This document shows, one piece after another, positions 23,336 through 37,009 of a stretch of DNA of 64,000 nucleotides; the stretch's first letter is position 1, and every line of letters begins with the position of its first letter. Origin of the DNA: Heterohyrax brucei (Eukaryota; Chordata; Mammalia; Hyracoidea; Procaviidae). The position numbers were made by a program, and so were the translations under genes. The DNA is taken from the NCBI GenBank assembly GCA_028571685.1, contig CM053162.1, positions 9,800,001 to 9,864,000 on the forward strand, in the 5' to 3' direction. The notes beneath the pieces were generated by a model that was given only the letters and a program-made list of their open reading frames with translations, did no database searches and was not told where the DNA came from.

Positions 23336-24539
23336 ATCTTCCCTCTCCTGGCTCATTGTTGATGTCTTTCTGACTTCTCTTTCTTATTTTTTTCTTTTTT
23401 AAAAATAATACTTATTTATTTATTTATGGTGGAAATATGCGTAACTCTACATAACCATTAACAGTTTCTACATAGTGTGTGTGTATGTGTTTTGTGATTA
23501 AGAGGAAGTATACAACCGAATTGGTTTTGCATGCCCACCTATCTGCAGCTCTTTCTGCTCTCCCCACCCAATGACAGCACACTCCTCCCTTTCACTCTAT
23601 ATTTCTAGTATCCTGTTAACAAGCATCTGTCCAACTGCCCCACTCTCTTCTCTCCCGTCTAGAAAGAAACCAGTAAGACAGTCTCCTATAAATGCATAGA
23701 GCATAAAGTAGACACACCATATGGTCACACTGTGTCCCCAAGTCCAGTTCATTCTTGTCTGAAGAGTTGACCTTGTTACTGGTTTCTGGTCACAGACAGC
23801 AGCAGGTCTAGGGGCCATGTTTCCAAGGGAGTGTCCAGCCTATCAAACCATCAGTTCAGGTCTTTTAGTAGAGTTCTTCAGCTGCACCCTTCTTTTTCTA
23901 GTGTTGGTTCAGGGACTCTACATTTTGTCTCTCATCACAGCTGTCTTTTGTGGTGGCCAGGCACTATCTGGTTCTTCTGGCCTCATGTTGATACAGTCTC
24001 CCATTCATAGGGGTCCTTCTGTTTCTTGGGCTCTTTTTTTTCCTCATGTCTTTATTGTTCTTGGTGATCATCTGTTCCAGATGAGTTGGGACCTTTTGAT
24101 GTACCTCAAATGGCAGCTTGTTAGCTTTTAAGACCCCAGACGCCACTCACCAGTATGGGATCCATAAGATTTTCTTAGCAATTAGACTATGCCAATTAGC
24201 TTAGACCGCTCCTGAATACACGGCCCCCAGACCCCTATCCCTGCTACTCTATCTTTTGAAATATTGGATTAAGTTTGGAAAACCTTCCAGTTTACCATAA
24301 AGTCCAGTTAAGTTGTTCTACTCTCTACTGTGTGCTGTCATTGCTTCTTCCTAACCAAATTTCTATCGATTATCTAATCTATAACCAACCTTCTCCCTCC
24401 CTCTCCACCCTTGTAGCCATCAAAGAGTCTTTTTTACTGTGTGTAAGTCTGTTTTTAAGTCCTCATAGCAGAGGTCTCATATAGTATTTGTCTCTTTGCC
24501 ACTGACTGATTTTACTCAGCATAATGTCTTCCAGTTGAA

Positions 24540-27500
24540 ACCAGGTTATGAGATGCTTCCTGAAATCATCATTGTTCTTTATTATTGCATAGTGTTCCAT
24601 TGAGTATACGTACCATAGTTTATCTGTTCATCTGTTGATGGACATCTAGGTTGATTCCATCTTCTTACTGTTCTGGACAGTGTTGCAGTAAGCATTCAGG
24701 TGCAAGTATCTGTGTGTCTGCCTTTATTTCTGTTGGATATATTCCAAGCAGTGGGATTACTGGATGAAATGATATTTCTATTTCCAGCTTTTTAAGGAAG
24801 ACTCATATTGCTTTCCATAGAGGTTGTACCATTTTGCAATTCCAGCAAGCAGTAGAGTTCCAGTCTCTTTTATAGCCTCTCCAGCATTTGTTGTTTTGTG
24901 TTTTCTGGATTACAGCCAGTCTTGTTGGGGTGAGATGGTATGTCATTGTAGTTTTGATTTGAATTTCTCTAATAGCTAATGATTGTGAGGATTTCCTCAT
25001 GTGTCTTTTGGCTACCTGAATGTCTTCTTTGGTGAAGTGTCTGCCCATATCCTTTGCCCATTGCTTCATTAGATTATTTATCTTTTTCTTGTTGATATTT
25101 TGCAGTATCTTGTAGATTATGGAGATCAGACTTAGGTCTGACATATAGTTGCTAAATATTTTTTGCCATTCTGTAGGTGGTCTTTTAACTCTCTTGATAA
25201 AGTCTTTAGATGAGCAAAAGTGTTTGATTCTTAGTAGTTCTCATTTATCTATTTTCTCTGCTGTTCTTCATGCTTTGCCAGATTTTGAAGTCTGTCTAAG
25301 CTGTGTATTAGAACTTCCATTGTGGACCCTATTTTTTCTTGCATGATCTTTATCATTTTAGATTTGATATTTAGGTCTTTGACGCATTTTGAGTTAGTTT
25401 TTTTTTTTTTAATTTTTATTTGACATGACTGAGTGAAAATGTACATTCACGTATAAATTTACATGCCCACCTATATGCAGCTTGCACTGCTCTCCCTGTC
25501 CGGTGACTGCACACTATTCCTCTCTGCTCCATACATGTTGAGTTAGTTTTTATGTAAGATGTGAGAAATGGGTCCTGTTTCAGTTTTTTGCAGATGAATA
25601 TCTAGTTTTACCAACACCATTTGTTCAAGAGACTGTTTTTAACCCCAGTTTACAGCCTTTGGACCTTTGTTGAATATCAACTCTACTTGAGAGGATGGTG
25701 ATATTTCTGGGGTCTCAATTCTGTTCCAATAGTCTGTATGTCCCTTTTTGTACCACTATCAAACTGATTTGACTACCGTGGCAGTGTAATAGTTTCTAAG
25801 GTCGGGTAGTGTGAGGTCTCCCACTGTGTTCCTCTTTTTCAGTAGTGCTTTATTTACGGTCTCTTCCTTTTCCGAAGTTGGTGATTTGTTTCTCCATCTC
25901 ACTGAAAAAAAAAAAAAGACACTGGAATTTGCATTGAGATGGCATTGTATATGTAGATTGCTTTGGGAAAAAATACACATTTTCACAGTGTTAAGTCCTC
26001 CTACCCATAAGAAGGGTAGGTTTCTCCACTTACGTCAGTCTCTTTTGGTTTCTTGCAGTAAGGTCTTGTAGTTCTCTCAGTATAGATCTCTCACTTCTCT
26101 GGTTAGATTTATTCCTAGGTATTTTATCTTCTTGAGGGCTATAGTAAATGATATTGATTTGGTCATTTCCTCTGATGTTCTCCTTGTTAGTGTACTTATG
26201 TTTGTCTTATATCCTGATACTTAGCTGAACTCTTGTATTAGTTCCAAAAGTTTACTTACAGATTCTTTAGTATTTTCTGTGTATATGATCATATCATCTG
26301 CAAACAGGGAGATTTTTACTTCATCTTTGCCAATATGAATGCCTTTTATTTCTTTGTCTTTTCTAATTGCTCTGGCTAGAACCTCTAGAAAAACGCTGAA
26401 TGGAAGTAGTGACAATCGGCATCCTTGTCCAGTTCCCATTCTCGGGGGGAATTTTTTTAGTCTCTCTGCATTTAGGATGATGTAGGCAGTTGGCTTTGCA
26501 TAGAAGCCCCTTATTGCATTGCAGAATTTCCCCTCTATTCTTATTTTTAACATTAATGGTGTGGTACTTTGTCCAATGCCTTTTCCGCACCAGTTGACAA
26601 AATCAGGTGATTCTTATCCTTTGAGTTATTTATGTGGTTGATCACATTGTTTCCCTGATGTTGGACGAGTCCTGCGTCCCTGGTATGGATCCAACTTGTC
26701 ATAATGAATTATTTGATATGTTGTTGAATTCTGTTGGCTAGGATTTTGTTGAAGATTTTTGCATCTAGGTTCATGAGTGACACTGGTCTGTAGTTTTCTT
26801 TTTTTTGTGGGGTCTTTTCCTGGTTTTGGTATCAGGGTTATGCTGACTTCATAGAATGATTTTGGGAGTATTCTGTCCCTTTCTGTGCTGTGAAATAGCC
26901 TCAGTAGTATTGGTATTAATTCCTCATTAAAAGCTTGGTAGAATTCTCCAGAGAAGCCATCTGGGCCAGGGATATTCTTGGTTGGTAGTTTTTTGTTACT
27001 AGTTTTTCAATCTCTTCTTTTGTGATAGGTATATTAAGTTGTTCTACTTCTCCTTGTGATAATTTTGGTAGGTGATGTGAATCTAGAAATTGGTCCATTT
27101 CCTCTAGGTTTTCAAATCTGCTAGAGCACAGTCTTTCGTAGTATTCTGTTATGATACTTTTGATTTCAGTTGGGTCTGTTGTAACATCTCCCATCTCATT
27201 TCTTATTCAGGTTATTTGTTTCATCTCCTGTTTCTCTTTTATAAGTTTAACCAATGGTTCATCAATTTTGTTGATGTTTTCAAAGGAGTAGCTTTTGGTT
27301 TTGTTAATTTTTTAAATTGTTCTTCTATTCTCTGATTCACTTAGTTCTGCTCTAATCTTTATTATCTGTTTCTGCTGGTGCCGAAGGGGTTAATTTGTTG
27401 CTCTCTGCCTACTTTTTCAAGTTGTATGGTTAATTCTTTGGTTTGGACACCTTCTTTATTGTGGATGTGTGCATTTATAGAGATAAACTGACCTCCACAT

Positions 27501-28363
27501 ACTGTTTTTGCTGTACCTCATAAGTTCTGGTAGGTTGTGATTTCATGCTCATTTGAGTCCATGAATATCTTTGATTTCTTACATTACTCATAAATTTTTG
27601 AGCAAGGTGTTGTTCAGTTTCTGTAAGTTCGGATTTCTACCTGTGTTTTTCCTGCTCTTAATTTCAACTTTTTTGGCTTTATGGTCAAAGAAGATGCTTT
27701 GCAACAATTCAGTGGATTGGATTTTGTCAAGACTTGCTTTATGTCCTAACACGTGGTCTATTCTGGAGAATGTTCCATTGGCACTGGAAAAGAAGGTGTA
27801 CTTAGCCATTGTTGGTTAAAAAATTCTGTATATGCTGATGAGGTCTAATTGGTTGATTTTGCAACAAGACCTCTGTATCTTCACTGAGGTTTTCTCTAGA
27901 TGATCTGTCCATTACTGAATTTGAAGTGTTGCTGTCTCCAACTAGTATTGTGGAATGACCTATCTCATTTTTCAGTGTTGTCATCATTTGTTTGATATAT
28001 TTCGATGCTCTGGTATTGGATGCATAAATATTTAATATTGTTATTCCTGCTTATTTATTGAACCTTTCAGTAATACTGACCATCCTTGTCCACAATGGTG
28101 GATTTTACATTAAAATCTATTTTATCTGAGATTAGTATTGCCACTCCTGCTCTTCTTTGTGTGTTGTTAGCTTGGTATATATTTTTCCATCCTTTGATTT
28201 TCAGTTTGTTCATGTCTTTGAGTCTAAGGTGTGTTCCTTGTAAGCAATGCATAGATGAATCATGCCTTTTGGTACAGGCTGTCGCTCTCTGCCTCTTTAT
28301 TGGAGCATTCAGTCTGTTTACATTCAGTGTAATTATTGCTAGGCATGTGTTTAGTGTTGTCAT
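24540..28363 (-). pseudogene. ORF2 of L1 'A', defective
   Basis: Order on the minus strand: endonuclease N terminus (start at 28363, LNVNRLNAPIKRQ, GVAILISDKIDFNV), an endonuclease motif near 27970 (VGDSNTS), reverse transcriptase with the catalytic FADD motif (SLFADDMIIYTEN, near 26310), and the C-terminal region (QWAKDMGRHFTKEDIQ, near 25055). Numerous frameshifts and stops, plus the 135-bp L1 insertion at 25403-25537, destroy it. Confidence 0.85.
25403..25537 (-). mobile_element. 135-bp 5'-truncated L1 insertion inside L1 'A' ORF2
   Basis: Only the last part of the L1 3'UTR ('gactgagtgaaaatgtacat ... ctctgctccatacatg') with its poly(A) (T run on the plus strand). Flanked by a perfect 14-bp target-site duplication, ttgagttagttttt, at 25389-25402 and 25538-25551. 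Confidence 0.9.
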
Positions 28364-30169
28364 TTTGACGCCTTTATTTTTGTGTTGTTGATGTTTTCTT
28401 TGTTTCTCTTAATATTCTGCTCTGGGTCTTTTTTCTTTAAGGGATTTATCTTTCATCTTCTTCAGCGTTTGTTTTGGTGTTTGTTGAGACTCCTGTACTA
28501 TTTTCTTGTTTTGATACGTTACATTGTTAGTTTGCTTTGTGGCTACTCCTTTGATGTCCCCTAGTGTTCTAAGTGTAAACCAGTCTTTAACTTCTGTATA
28601 TGTTCTTAATTTTCTCTCCATCTGAAAGGGTTACAACTACTGTAATATTTCCTGCTATATTGTGGTGATGTCATAGTTTTCATGTTAAGATCACTGGTTC
28701 CTTTCTTTTAATATTTTAGCTTTAATTGAGCTTTGTGACTTCCCTGGCTGAGTAGGATTCTGGATGCTCTCTCCTGCATTGTACACATTTATTGTTTTTG
28801 TTTTTCTAAACAAAAAGCTTCTTTCATTATTTCTTGTAGTTTTGTACATTAATTTTAAGTCTGACTGCCTTTAAGAGCCTCCCTTCATATTTCATTTTAT
28901 TAAGGTTGATTACAATATGTCTTGGTGTCTTTCTTGTCAAGATTAGTTTTTGTGGCATTTGATAAGCATCTTGGATATCTATATTCTCTTCTTTCATAAC
29001 TTCAGGGACGTTTTCTGTCAGCAACTCTTCAAAAATTCTCTGTGTGTTTTCAGCTCTCCCTCCCTATTTAGGAATTCCATTATTCATAGATTCTTCTTCT
29101 TTTTTTTTTTAATTTAATATGACTGAGTGAAAATGTACATTCCCATATAAATTTACATGCCCACCTATATGCAGCTTCCACTGCTCTCCCTGTCCGGTGA
29201 CAGCACACTATTCCTCTCTGCTCCATACATGTCTCATCCTCTCAACAGTCTCCTTTCCCCTCCTCTCCACCCACTCTCCTTCCTCCAGCGTGAGGTCAGC
29301 AGGATGATATCCTATAGATGTATAGAACCATAAAGTGCTTCCAATATATGGTCACTCTGCATCACCAAGTCCAGTCCATTCGTGTCCGAACAGTAGACCT
29401 TCGTTATGATTTATGGGTAAGGGCAGCATCAGGGCCAGAGGCCATGCTCCCAGGGGAACCCCAAAACCACTGGACCATCAATTGTGGTTTTTTAGTGGAG
29501 ATCTCAGGATGCACTGCTTTTTATTATTGTGTTGCCAGTGAGACTCAACCTAGTGAGCTCCATTGTGGCTATCACTGGTGGTGGCTGGACACCATCCAGT
29601 TCTTCCAGTCCCAAGTTGATGTAGGCAACCACTCTTGTGGGTCTCTCTGTCTTTTCGGTTGTCTTTCCCCCAAGTCATGTTTTGTCCTCGGTGAGCATCC
29701 GTTCCTGTTGAGTTGGGACCATTTGCTGTGCCCTCGGATGGCAGCTTGGCAGCTTTTAAGACCCCAGACACCACTCACCAACGTGGGGTACAGAGAGGCC
29801 TCTTAGCAAAATGCTAGTTGTGCCAATTGGCCTTGATTTCTCCTAAGAGCATGGTCCCGTGCCCCCTGCCCCAGCTACTTTATCCTTGCAATATTGGGTT
29901 AAGATGGAAGGAGTACTCAAGTTATGCTGAAGTCGACTTGATGTTGTTCTTGTTTCTAATGTGTGCTATCACCGATTTCACCCAACCAGATTTCTAGCAA
30001 CTATTTAATTTAAACCCTCCCCCCCACCTTCCTTCCCTCCCTCCCCTCCCTTGCAGCTGTCAGTCTTTTCTTCTATACACAAGTATGTTTTTGAGATCTT
30101 ATCGTAGAGGTCTCATACAATATTTGTCCTTTTGTCTCTGACTACTTCCACTCAACATAATGTCTTCCA

Positions 30170-33100
30170 GTTGAAACCAGGTTAGGAGATGGAATCATCG
30201 TTATTCTCTATCATTGCGTAGTGCTCCATTGAGTATATATACTATAGTTTACCTATCCATTCTTCTGTTGTTGGGCATCTGGGTTAATTCGATATTTTTG
30301 CTATCATGGACTGTGCTGTGATAAACATTCTGGAGCATGTGTCCATTGGTGTGAAAGGCCTTGATTCTGTAGGATATATTCCAAGTAGGGAAATTACTGG
30401 GTCAAATGGTATATCGGTATCCATTTCTTTAAGGAAACGCCAGATTGCTTTCCAGAGGCTGGACCATTTTGCAACCCCATCAACAGCGTAGGACGGTTCC
30501 ACTTTCTCCACAGCCTCTCCAGCATTTGTTGTTTTGTGTTTTTTGGATCATGGCCAACCTTGTTGGGGTGAGATGGTATCTCATTGACATCTTGATTTGA
30601 ATTTCTTTTTAATAACTAAAGATCGTGAACATGTCCGCATGTGTTTTTTGGCTGCCTGGATCTCCTCTTTAGTGAAATGTCTGTCCATCTCCTTTGCCCA
30701 TTGCTTAATTGGATGATTTACCTTCTTCTTATTGATATTTTGTAGTATCTCATAGATTGTGGAGATCACGCATCAGTCTGACAGAGTTGCCAAATATTTT
30801 TTCCCATTCTGTAGGTGTTCTTTTAATTCTATTAATGAAGTCTTTGGATGAGCAAAAGTGTTTGATTTTTAATAATTCCCCTTTATCTATTTTCTCTTCT
30901 GATGATGTGGTTTGTTTGACAGATTTTGGGTTCTGTCCACATCGTGTATTAAAACTTCCATTGTTGTTCCTACCTTTTCCTGGATGAGCTTGATCATCTT
31001 AGGCTTGATATTTAGGTCTTTTATCCAGTTGGAGTTGGTTTCTGTATAAGGTGTAAGATATGGATCTTGTTTCAGTTTATTGCAGGTGGATATCCAATTT
31101 TGCCAGCACCATTTGTTGAAGAGACTGTTTTTACCCCAGTTTAATGTCTTATGGCCTTTGTCAAATATCATAGGCAGATGGTGTCATCTCTGGGGTCTCA
31201 GTTTTGTTCCATTGATCGATCTGTCTGTTCTTGTACCAGTGCCAGGCTGTTTGGACCACTGTGGCAGTGTAGTATGTTCTAAGGTCGAGTAATGTAGTAT
31301 GTTCTAAGGTCCTAGTGTGTTCTTCTTCTTTAGTAGTACATTACTCATCCAGGGCTTCTTCCCTTTCCAAACAAAATTGGTGATTTGTTTCTCCATCTCA
31401 TTAAAAAATGACGCTGGAACTTGTATTGGGATTGCATTATATAAGTAGATTGCTTTGGGTAAAATAGACATTTTCACAATGTTAATTCTTCCCATCCATC
31501 AGCAGTGTAGTTTTTTGCATTTCTCTAAGTCTTTCTTAGTTTCTTGTAGTAAGGGCTTGTAGTTCTCTTTGTAAACGTTTGTTATTTCTCTGGTTAGATT
31601 AATTCCTAGGTACTTTATCTTCTTAAGGGCTATAGTAAATGGTATTGATTTGATGATTTCTTCATTAACAGTCTCATTGCTGGTATAAAGGAATCCTACT
31701 GATTTACTTATGCTTATCTTGTATCCTGAGACTTTGCTGAACTCTTGTATCAGTTTGAGTAGTTTACTTATAGATTCTTTGGGATTCTCTGCACATACAA
31801 TTATATCATCTGCAAACAGGGAGATTTTAACTTCTTCTTTGCCGATGCAGATGCCCTTTATTTCTTGGTCTTGTCTAATTGCTCTGGCTAGAACTTCTAG
31901 TACAATGTTGAATAGCAGAAGTGAGAGTGGGCATCCTTGTCTAGTTCCTGTTCTCAAGGGAAAGTCTTTCAGTCTCTCTCCATTCAGGATGATGTGGGCA
32001 GTTGGCTTTGTATAAATGGCCCTTATTGCATTTAGAAATTTGTCATCTATGCCTATTTTGCTAAGAGTCTTTAGCATAAATGGTGTTGGACTTTATCAAA
32101 TGCCTTTTCTGCATCAGTGGACAAAATCAGATGATTCTTGTCTTTTGTGTTATTTATGTGGTTAATCACATTAATTGTTTTTCTGATGTTGAAACAGCCT
32201 TGCATCCCTGGTATGAATCCCATTTGGTCATGATGGATTATTTTCTTAATATGTTGTTGTATTCTGTTGGCAAGAATTTTCTTGAAGATTTTTGCATTGA
32301 GATTCATGAGTGATAATGGTCTCCTTCATTGTTGGGTCTTTCCCTGGCTTTGGTATCAGGGTTATGCTGGCTTCATAGAACGAGTTTGGGAGTACTGTAT
32401 CCCTTTCTATACTGTGAAATAGTCTCAATAGTATTGGAGATAACTCTTCTCTAAATGCTTGGTAGAATTCTGAAGTGAAGCCATCTGGGCCCGGACTTCT
32501 TTTGGTTGGCAGTGTTTTTATGACATTTTCAATCTCTTCCTTTGTGATGGGTTTATTAACTTGTTCTGCTTCACGTTGTAATAATTTGGGTAGGTGGTAT
32601 GAGTCAAGGAATTTGTCCATTTCCTCTAGGTTTTAAAATTTGTTAGAGTACAGTCTTTCGTAGTATTGTTATGATATTTTTGATTTCTGTTGCATCTTTG
32701 GTGACAACCCCCCTATCATTTCTAATTTGGGTTATTTGTTTCCTTTCCTGCTTTTCTTTATTAAGTTTACCAGTGGTTTATCAATTTTGTTGATCTTTTC
32801 AAAAAACCAGCTTTGGGTCTTTTCAATTTTTTCAGTTGTTTTTCTCTTCTGTAATTCATTTAGCTCTGCTCTAATCTTTATGATCTGGTTTCTTCTGGTG
32901 CCTGAGGGGTTCCTCTGTTGTTCTCTCTCTACTTGTTCAAGCTGTAGGGTTAGTTCCTTGATTTGGTTTCTTTCTTCTTTCGAGATGTGTGCATTTATGG
33001 AGATAAACAGACCTCTGAATGCTGCTTTAGCTGTATCCTATAGGTTCTGGTAGGAAGTGTTTTCGTTCTCACTGAAATCCATGAATTTCTTTATTTCATC

Positions 33101-33895
33101 CTTGATTTCTTCTATAACCCATGTTTTTTTGAGCAAGATGTTCAGTTTCCAAGAGTTCCACTTTCTACCTATGTTTTCTTCACTATTAATTTCAACTTTT
33201 ATGGCTTTATGATCTGAGAAGATGCTTTGCAGTAATTCAGTGGTATGGATTTTGTTAAGAATTGCATTATGTCCTAACACATGGTCAATTCTGGAGAATG
33301 TTCTATGTGTACTGGAGAAGGTGTAGTTTTCTGCTGATGGGTGGAAAGTTCTGTATATATCAATGAGGTTTAGTTGGTTAATTGTGGCAATGAGATCTTC
33401 TGTAGCCTTACTGAGCTTTTTTGTAGATGATCTGTCCAGTATTGAGAGTGGAGTGTTGAAGTCTCCCACTATTACTGTGGAGTCATCTAACTCTTTTCTG
33501 AGTGTAGTCAGTGTTTCTTTGATGTACTTAGGTGCTTTGATATTAGGTGCATAAATATTTAATATAGTTAAGTCTTGCCAGTGTACTGAACCTTTCAGCA
33601 ATAAATAGTGTCTATCTTTGTCCATGATGGTGGATTTTACATTAAAATTGATTTTGTCTGAGATTAGAATTGCCACCCCTGCTCTTCTTTGTTCATTGTT
33701 AGCTTGATATATATTCTTCCATCCTTTAATTTTCAGTTTGTTCCTGTCTTTAGGTCTGAAGTGAATTTCTTGTAGACAACAAATGGATGGGTTGTGTCTT
33801 TTGATCCAAGATGACACTTGGTGTCTCTTTACTGGAGCATTCAGTCCATTCACATTCAATGTAATTATTGATCAGTATGTGTTCACTGCTGTCAT
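30170..33895 (-). pseudogene. ORF2 of L1 'B', defective
   Basis: ATG at 33893-33895, but codon 8 is a stop (TGA, 33872-33874). After it a 273-codon frame covers the endonuclease with its key motifs: CCLQEIHF, VGDFNTPLS, RIDHVLGH, and SDHKAIKVE. The reverse transcriptase follows in broken frames: [10 protein letters not shown] and [12 protein letters not shown] near 32300-32500, [13 protein letters not shown] and [10 protein letters not shown] near 31800-31950. The C-terminal region is at 30280-30770. All catalytic motifs are visible, but frameshifts between the domains make it inactive. Confidence 0.88.
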
Positions 33896-33999
33896 TGTGA
33901 TATGTTTATTTTTGTGTTGATGTTTTCTGTTGTTCTTATTAGTCTGTTCTAGGACATTCTTTTTTGTGAGTTGATTTTTCACCTTTTCAGAGCTGTTTT

Positions 34000-35248
34000 G
34001 TAGTTGTTGAGACTCCTGTGTTAGATTTCTTGAAACGGTATGATACTTCTTTGTTGTGCTTTACAGCTGCCCCTATGATTGCCCTTAATAAACTATATAT
34101 AAACCCAATTTTAATTACTACCAGTCTTGTCATCTTCCTCTCCATCTAGAAGGACTATAATGACTATAGTACATCCCACTTTTTAATATGATGGCACAAT
34201 AGTTTTCATGATGATCACTGGATTGTTTCTTTCCATATTAAAGCTGTGATTGAGTTTGGAGCCTTCCCTAACTGAGTAGAGTTTTGAGTAGTGTTTCATT
34301 CTAAAATATGAAGTTAGTGGTTTCATTCTTCTAAGCCAGAGCCAAGAACTTCTTTCAGTATTTCTTGTAGTTTGGGTTTGGTTTTTACAAAGTCTCTGAG
34401 TTTCTGTTTATCTGGGAATGTCTTGATTTAATTTTTGTATTTGAAAGATAGTTTTGCAGGATATATAATTCTTGGTTGGAAGTTCTCCTTCAAGGCTTTG
34501 AATGTGTCATGCTACTGTCTCTGTGCCAGCATGGTTTCTGCTGAGAAATCTGATGAGAACCTACAGGGTTTCCTTCTGAATGTTAGCTTTGCTTTGAGTC
34601 TTGCTGCCTTTAAGAGTTGCTGCTTATGTTTCATTTTGTTAAGCTTGCTTATGTCTTGGAGTCTTTCTCATGAGGTCTATATTGGGTGGCGTACAATATA
34701 CATCTGAGATGTCTAAATTCTCTTCATGATTTCTGTGAAGTTTTCTGTCAGCAGCTCAGCAACGATACTGTCTGTGTTCTCAGATGACTCACCCTGTTCA
34801 GGGACTCCAATTAATCAAAGGTTGTTCCTCTTAATAGAGTCCCACATGCTTCTTCATTTTTCTTGTTTCTGTTTTCTGATTTCTGCTCATAGACGCTAGT
34901 GTCAGTAGCTCTGTCTTCCAAGTCAGAAATTCTTTTTTCCATTTGTTCCATTCTGTTTTCTTGGCTTTGCATTGAAGTTTCTATGTCTTTGATTTTGTTC
35001 TTAATCTGTTAGATTTCAGAGTACTGGTGTTCCATCAGATCGAACAGCTTGTTTTATTTCTCCTTTTGTTCTGCTGCATTTTGTATAAGGTCTAGAAGGG
35101 CTCTGTATATAGTCATTTTGTATTCACTTTCTGATGCTTTCATAAAAGTTTCTTCATCTGGAAAACTTGGTTGCTTTGTTTGGGAGCCTTCTGAAGCCAT
35201 GGGTGATTTCTTGTATGCCACAAGTGTCTGTTGCTTTTTGGGTCCCAT
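34000..35248 (-). pseudogene. ORF1 of L1 'B', defective
   Basis: The frame starts MGPKKQQTLVAYKKSP at 35248 and runs 64 codons before a stop. The downstream coiled coil and RNA-binding region are recognisable only as fragments in shifted frames. Confidence 0.75.
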
Positions 35249-36300
35249 GTGAGTAAGTAGAGGCTGGAAGAGATACTGTGAGGATAGACTGCAGATGTTT
35301 CTCTAGGCTGTCTTAAAATGTAAAGCAAAAGGTATCTGACCACTTCCCAAGTCACTCAGGTTTTCAGGTGTAGAGGTCCTTCTTCCCAACCGGCAAAGTA
35401 AGCACCTCTATATCCAACCCCAGATGATACAAACTAGTTCAGAATACGGCAATGCTACTGCCCTGTTTGCTTCTGCTGACAGGTCCCAGCTTTAGGTGAC
35501 ACTGTGTAAAGTACTGCTTTGCTGGTAGGAAAGCGCTCTCCTGTGGACAGGCTCCGGCTCCCAAGCTAAGAATTAGGTTCAGCTGCGGCCACCATATCTG
35601 AGATGGCACCCTCCACACAGGCAGCAGTTAGAGGGGCTAAAGGTGCTGAGAGGTAGTGATTCCTCTGCTTCTGTTGCAGGGTCCCCACTGTAGGTGGCAC
35701 TGTGTAAATTACTGCTTTTCTGTCAGAGAAGCACTGTCCTGTTTGCAGGTGCTGGCTCCCAGGCTAAGAATTAGGTCCTGCTAAAATCTCCATACCCAAC
35801 ATGGAGTCCACACACTGGCAGTGGGAATCCATACAAACCCCGCTGTGGCAGAGATAAAAAGGCAGGCCCAAAGTGGTTAGGTTAACAGGGTCCTAAGCCT
35901 GGCTCTCAAAATATGGGAATTTCACCTGCCTATTCCCCCAATAGCACATCTGAGTCTAGCCGCTAGGCAAGACCCGGCTCCGCCCACCAGCAAAGACAGA
36001 GAAAAAAAGTCAAAATGGTGCATTTACCTTCAGTCTGTGACAGCCAGGGCTAGCCAGGCATGGGAGTCAGTGAAAGAGAGGAAGTTTTTCACTCAGTGGT
36101 ATGAAATCAAAATTAACAGCCCTATGTCATGTCTTGAGACTGATTAGGTGATCAGAAGGCTCCATTTGATTATCAGTTCAGGTTTTGGTTTCCAGAAGGA
36201 TATAGGGAGACATGTGCTTAATCTGCCATCTTGACCCCAAGAAAATTCTATGGGGTAGTTCCAGATTATTCTTCTTGATAAAGTACCACATGTTTCTTCT

Positions 36301-36655
36301 TTTTTTAAAGAGGCCAGTAGGACAACATCCTATAGATGCATAGCACCATAAAGTGCACACATGCTATGATCACTCTATGTCACCAAGTCCAATCTATTCC
36401 TATCTGAGGCATTTACCTCAGTAATGATTTACAGACTGGGGCAGCATCAGGTCTAGGGTCCATGCTCCCAGGGGAACCCCGAGGCCTTCATACCACCACT
36501 TGTGGTCTTTTAGTGGAGTTCTCAGAGTGCACCCCTTTTTATTCTTGTGTTGCCACTAAGACTCAACTTTGTGAGCCCCATCACAGTTGTCTTCAGTGGT
36601 GGCTGGGAACCATCTGGTTCTTCTAGTCACATGTTGATATAGTCACCCATCACAT
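36301..36655 (-). mobile_element. L1 3'UTR fragment nested in L1 'A' ORF1
   Basis: Matches 29290-29640 (the 3'UTR of L1 'B'). Flanks 'cacatgtttctt' and 'cacatatttctt' look like a target duplication. A short T run marks its 3' end. Confidence 0.75.
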
Positions 36656-37009
36656 ATTTCTTAATGCTTCTTCGTTTTTCTTATTTCTTTTCTCTGAAAT
36701 GCTGGTTTCAGTTGTTTTATCTTCCAGCTTACTAACCGTGTCTTCCAGCTCCTCAATCCTGCTCTTTTGGCTTTGCATTGAATTGTCTAAATCTGTGATT
36801 TTATTTTTGATCTTCTGGATTTCAGAGTATTGAAGTTCCAGAAGTTTATATAGCTTACTCAATTTTTCATTTTGTTCTGGTGCATTTTGTTTAATCTCTA
36901 GGAGGGCACTATGCACAGCTCTTTTGTATTCTACCTCAGATAATTTCAGAAAGGTTTCTTCATCTGTTAAGTTGCTTGAATCTTTACTTGGGGAGTTTTC
37001 CAGAACCAT
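36650..37009 (-). pseudogene. ORF1 N terminus of L1 'A'
   Basis: 119 codons from ATG. After a polar start, residues about 45-110 form a heptad-rich coiled coil (KLYKLLELQYSEIQKIKNK, IEELEDTVSKLEDK), as in the trimerisation domain of L1 ORF1p. The rest of ORF1 lies beyond the nested insertions, at about 28400-29098. Confidence 0.8.

Larger units (their letters stand above)
29100..36266 (-). mobile_element. L1 'B': full-length LINE-1 inserted in L1 'A'
   Basis: 7.2 kb: poly(A) (T run about 29100-29112), 3'UTR to about 30170, ORF2 about 30170-33895, ORF1 from about 34000 to 35248, and 5'UTR 35249-36266 ending with the 'ccatcttgacccc' L1 5' signature. A probable target duplication is seen as agattcttcttc before the T run and agattattcttctt after the 5' end. 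Younger and better preserved than its host, but both frames carry stops. Confidence 0.88.

Noticed and set aside
29318..29806. 162-codon plus-strand frame
   Set aside because: Lies antisense in the non-coding L1 3'UTR, and related copies do not keep it open.
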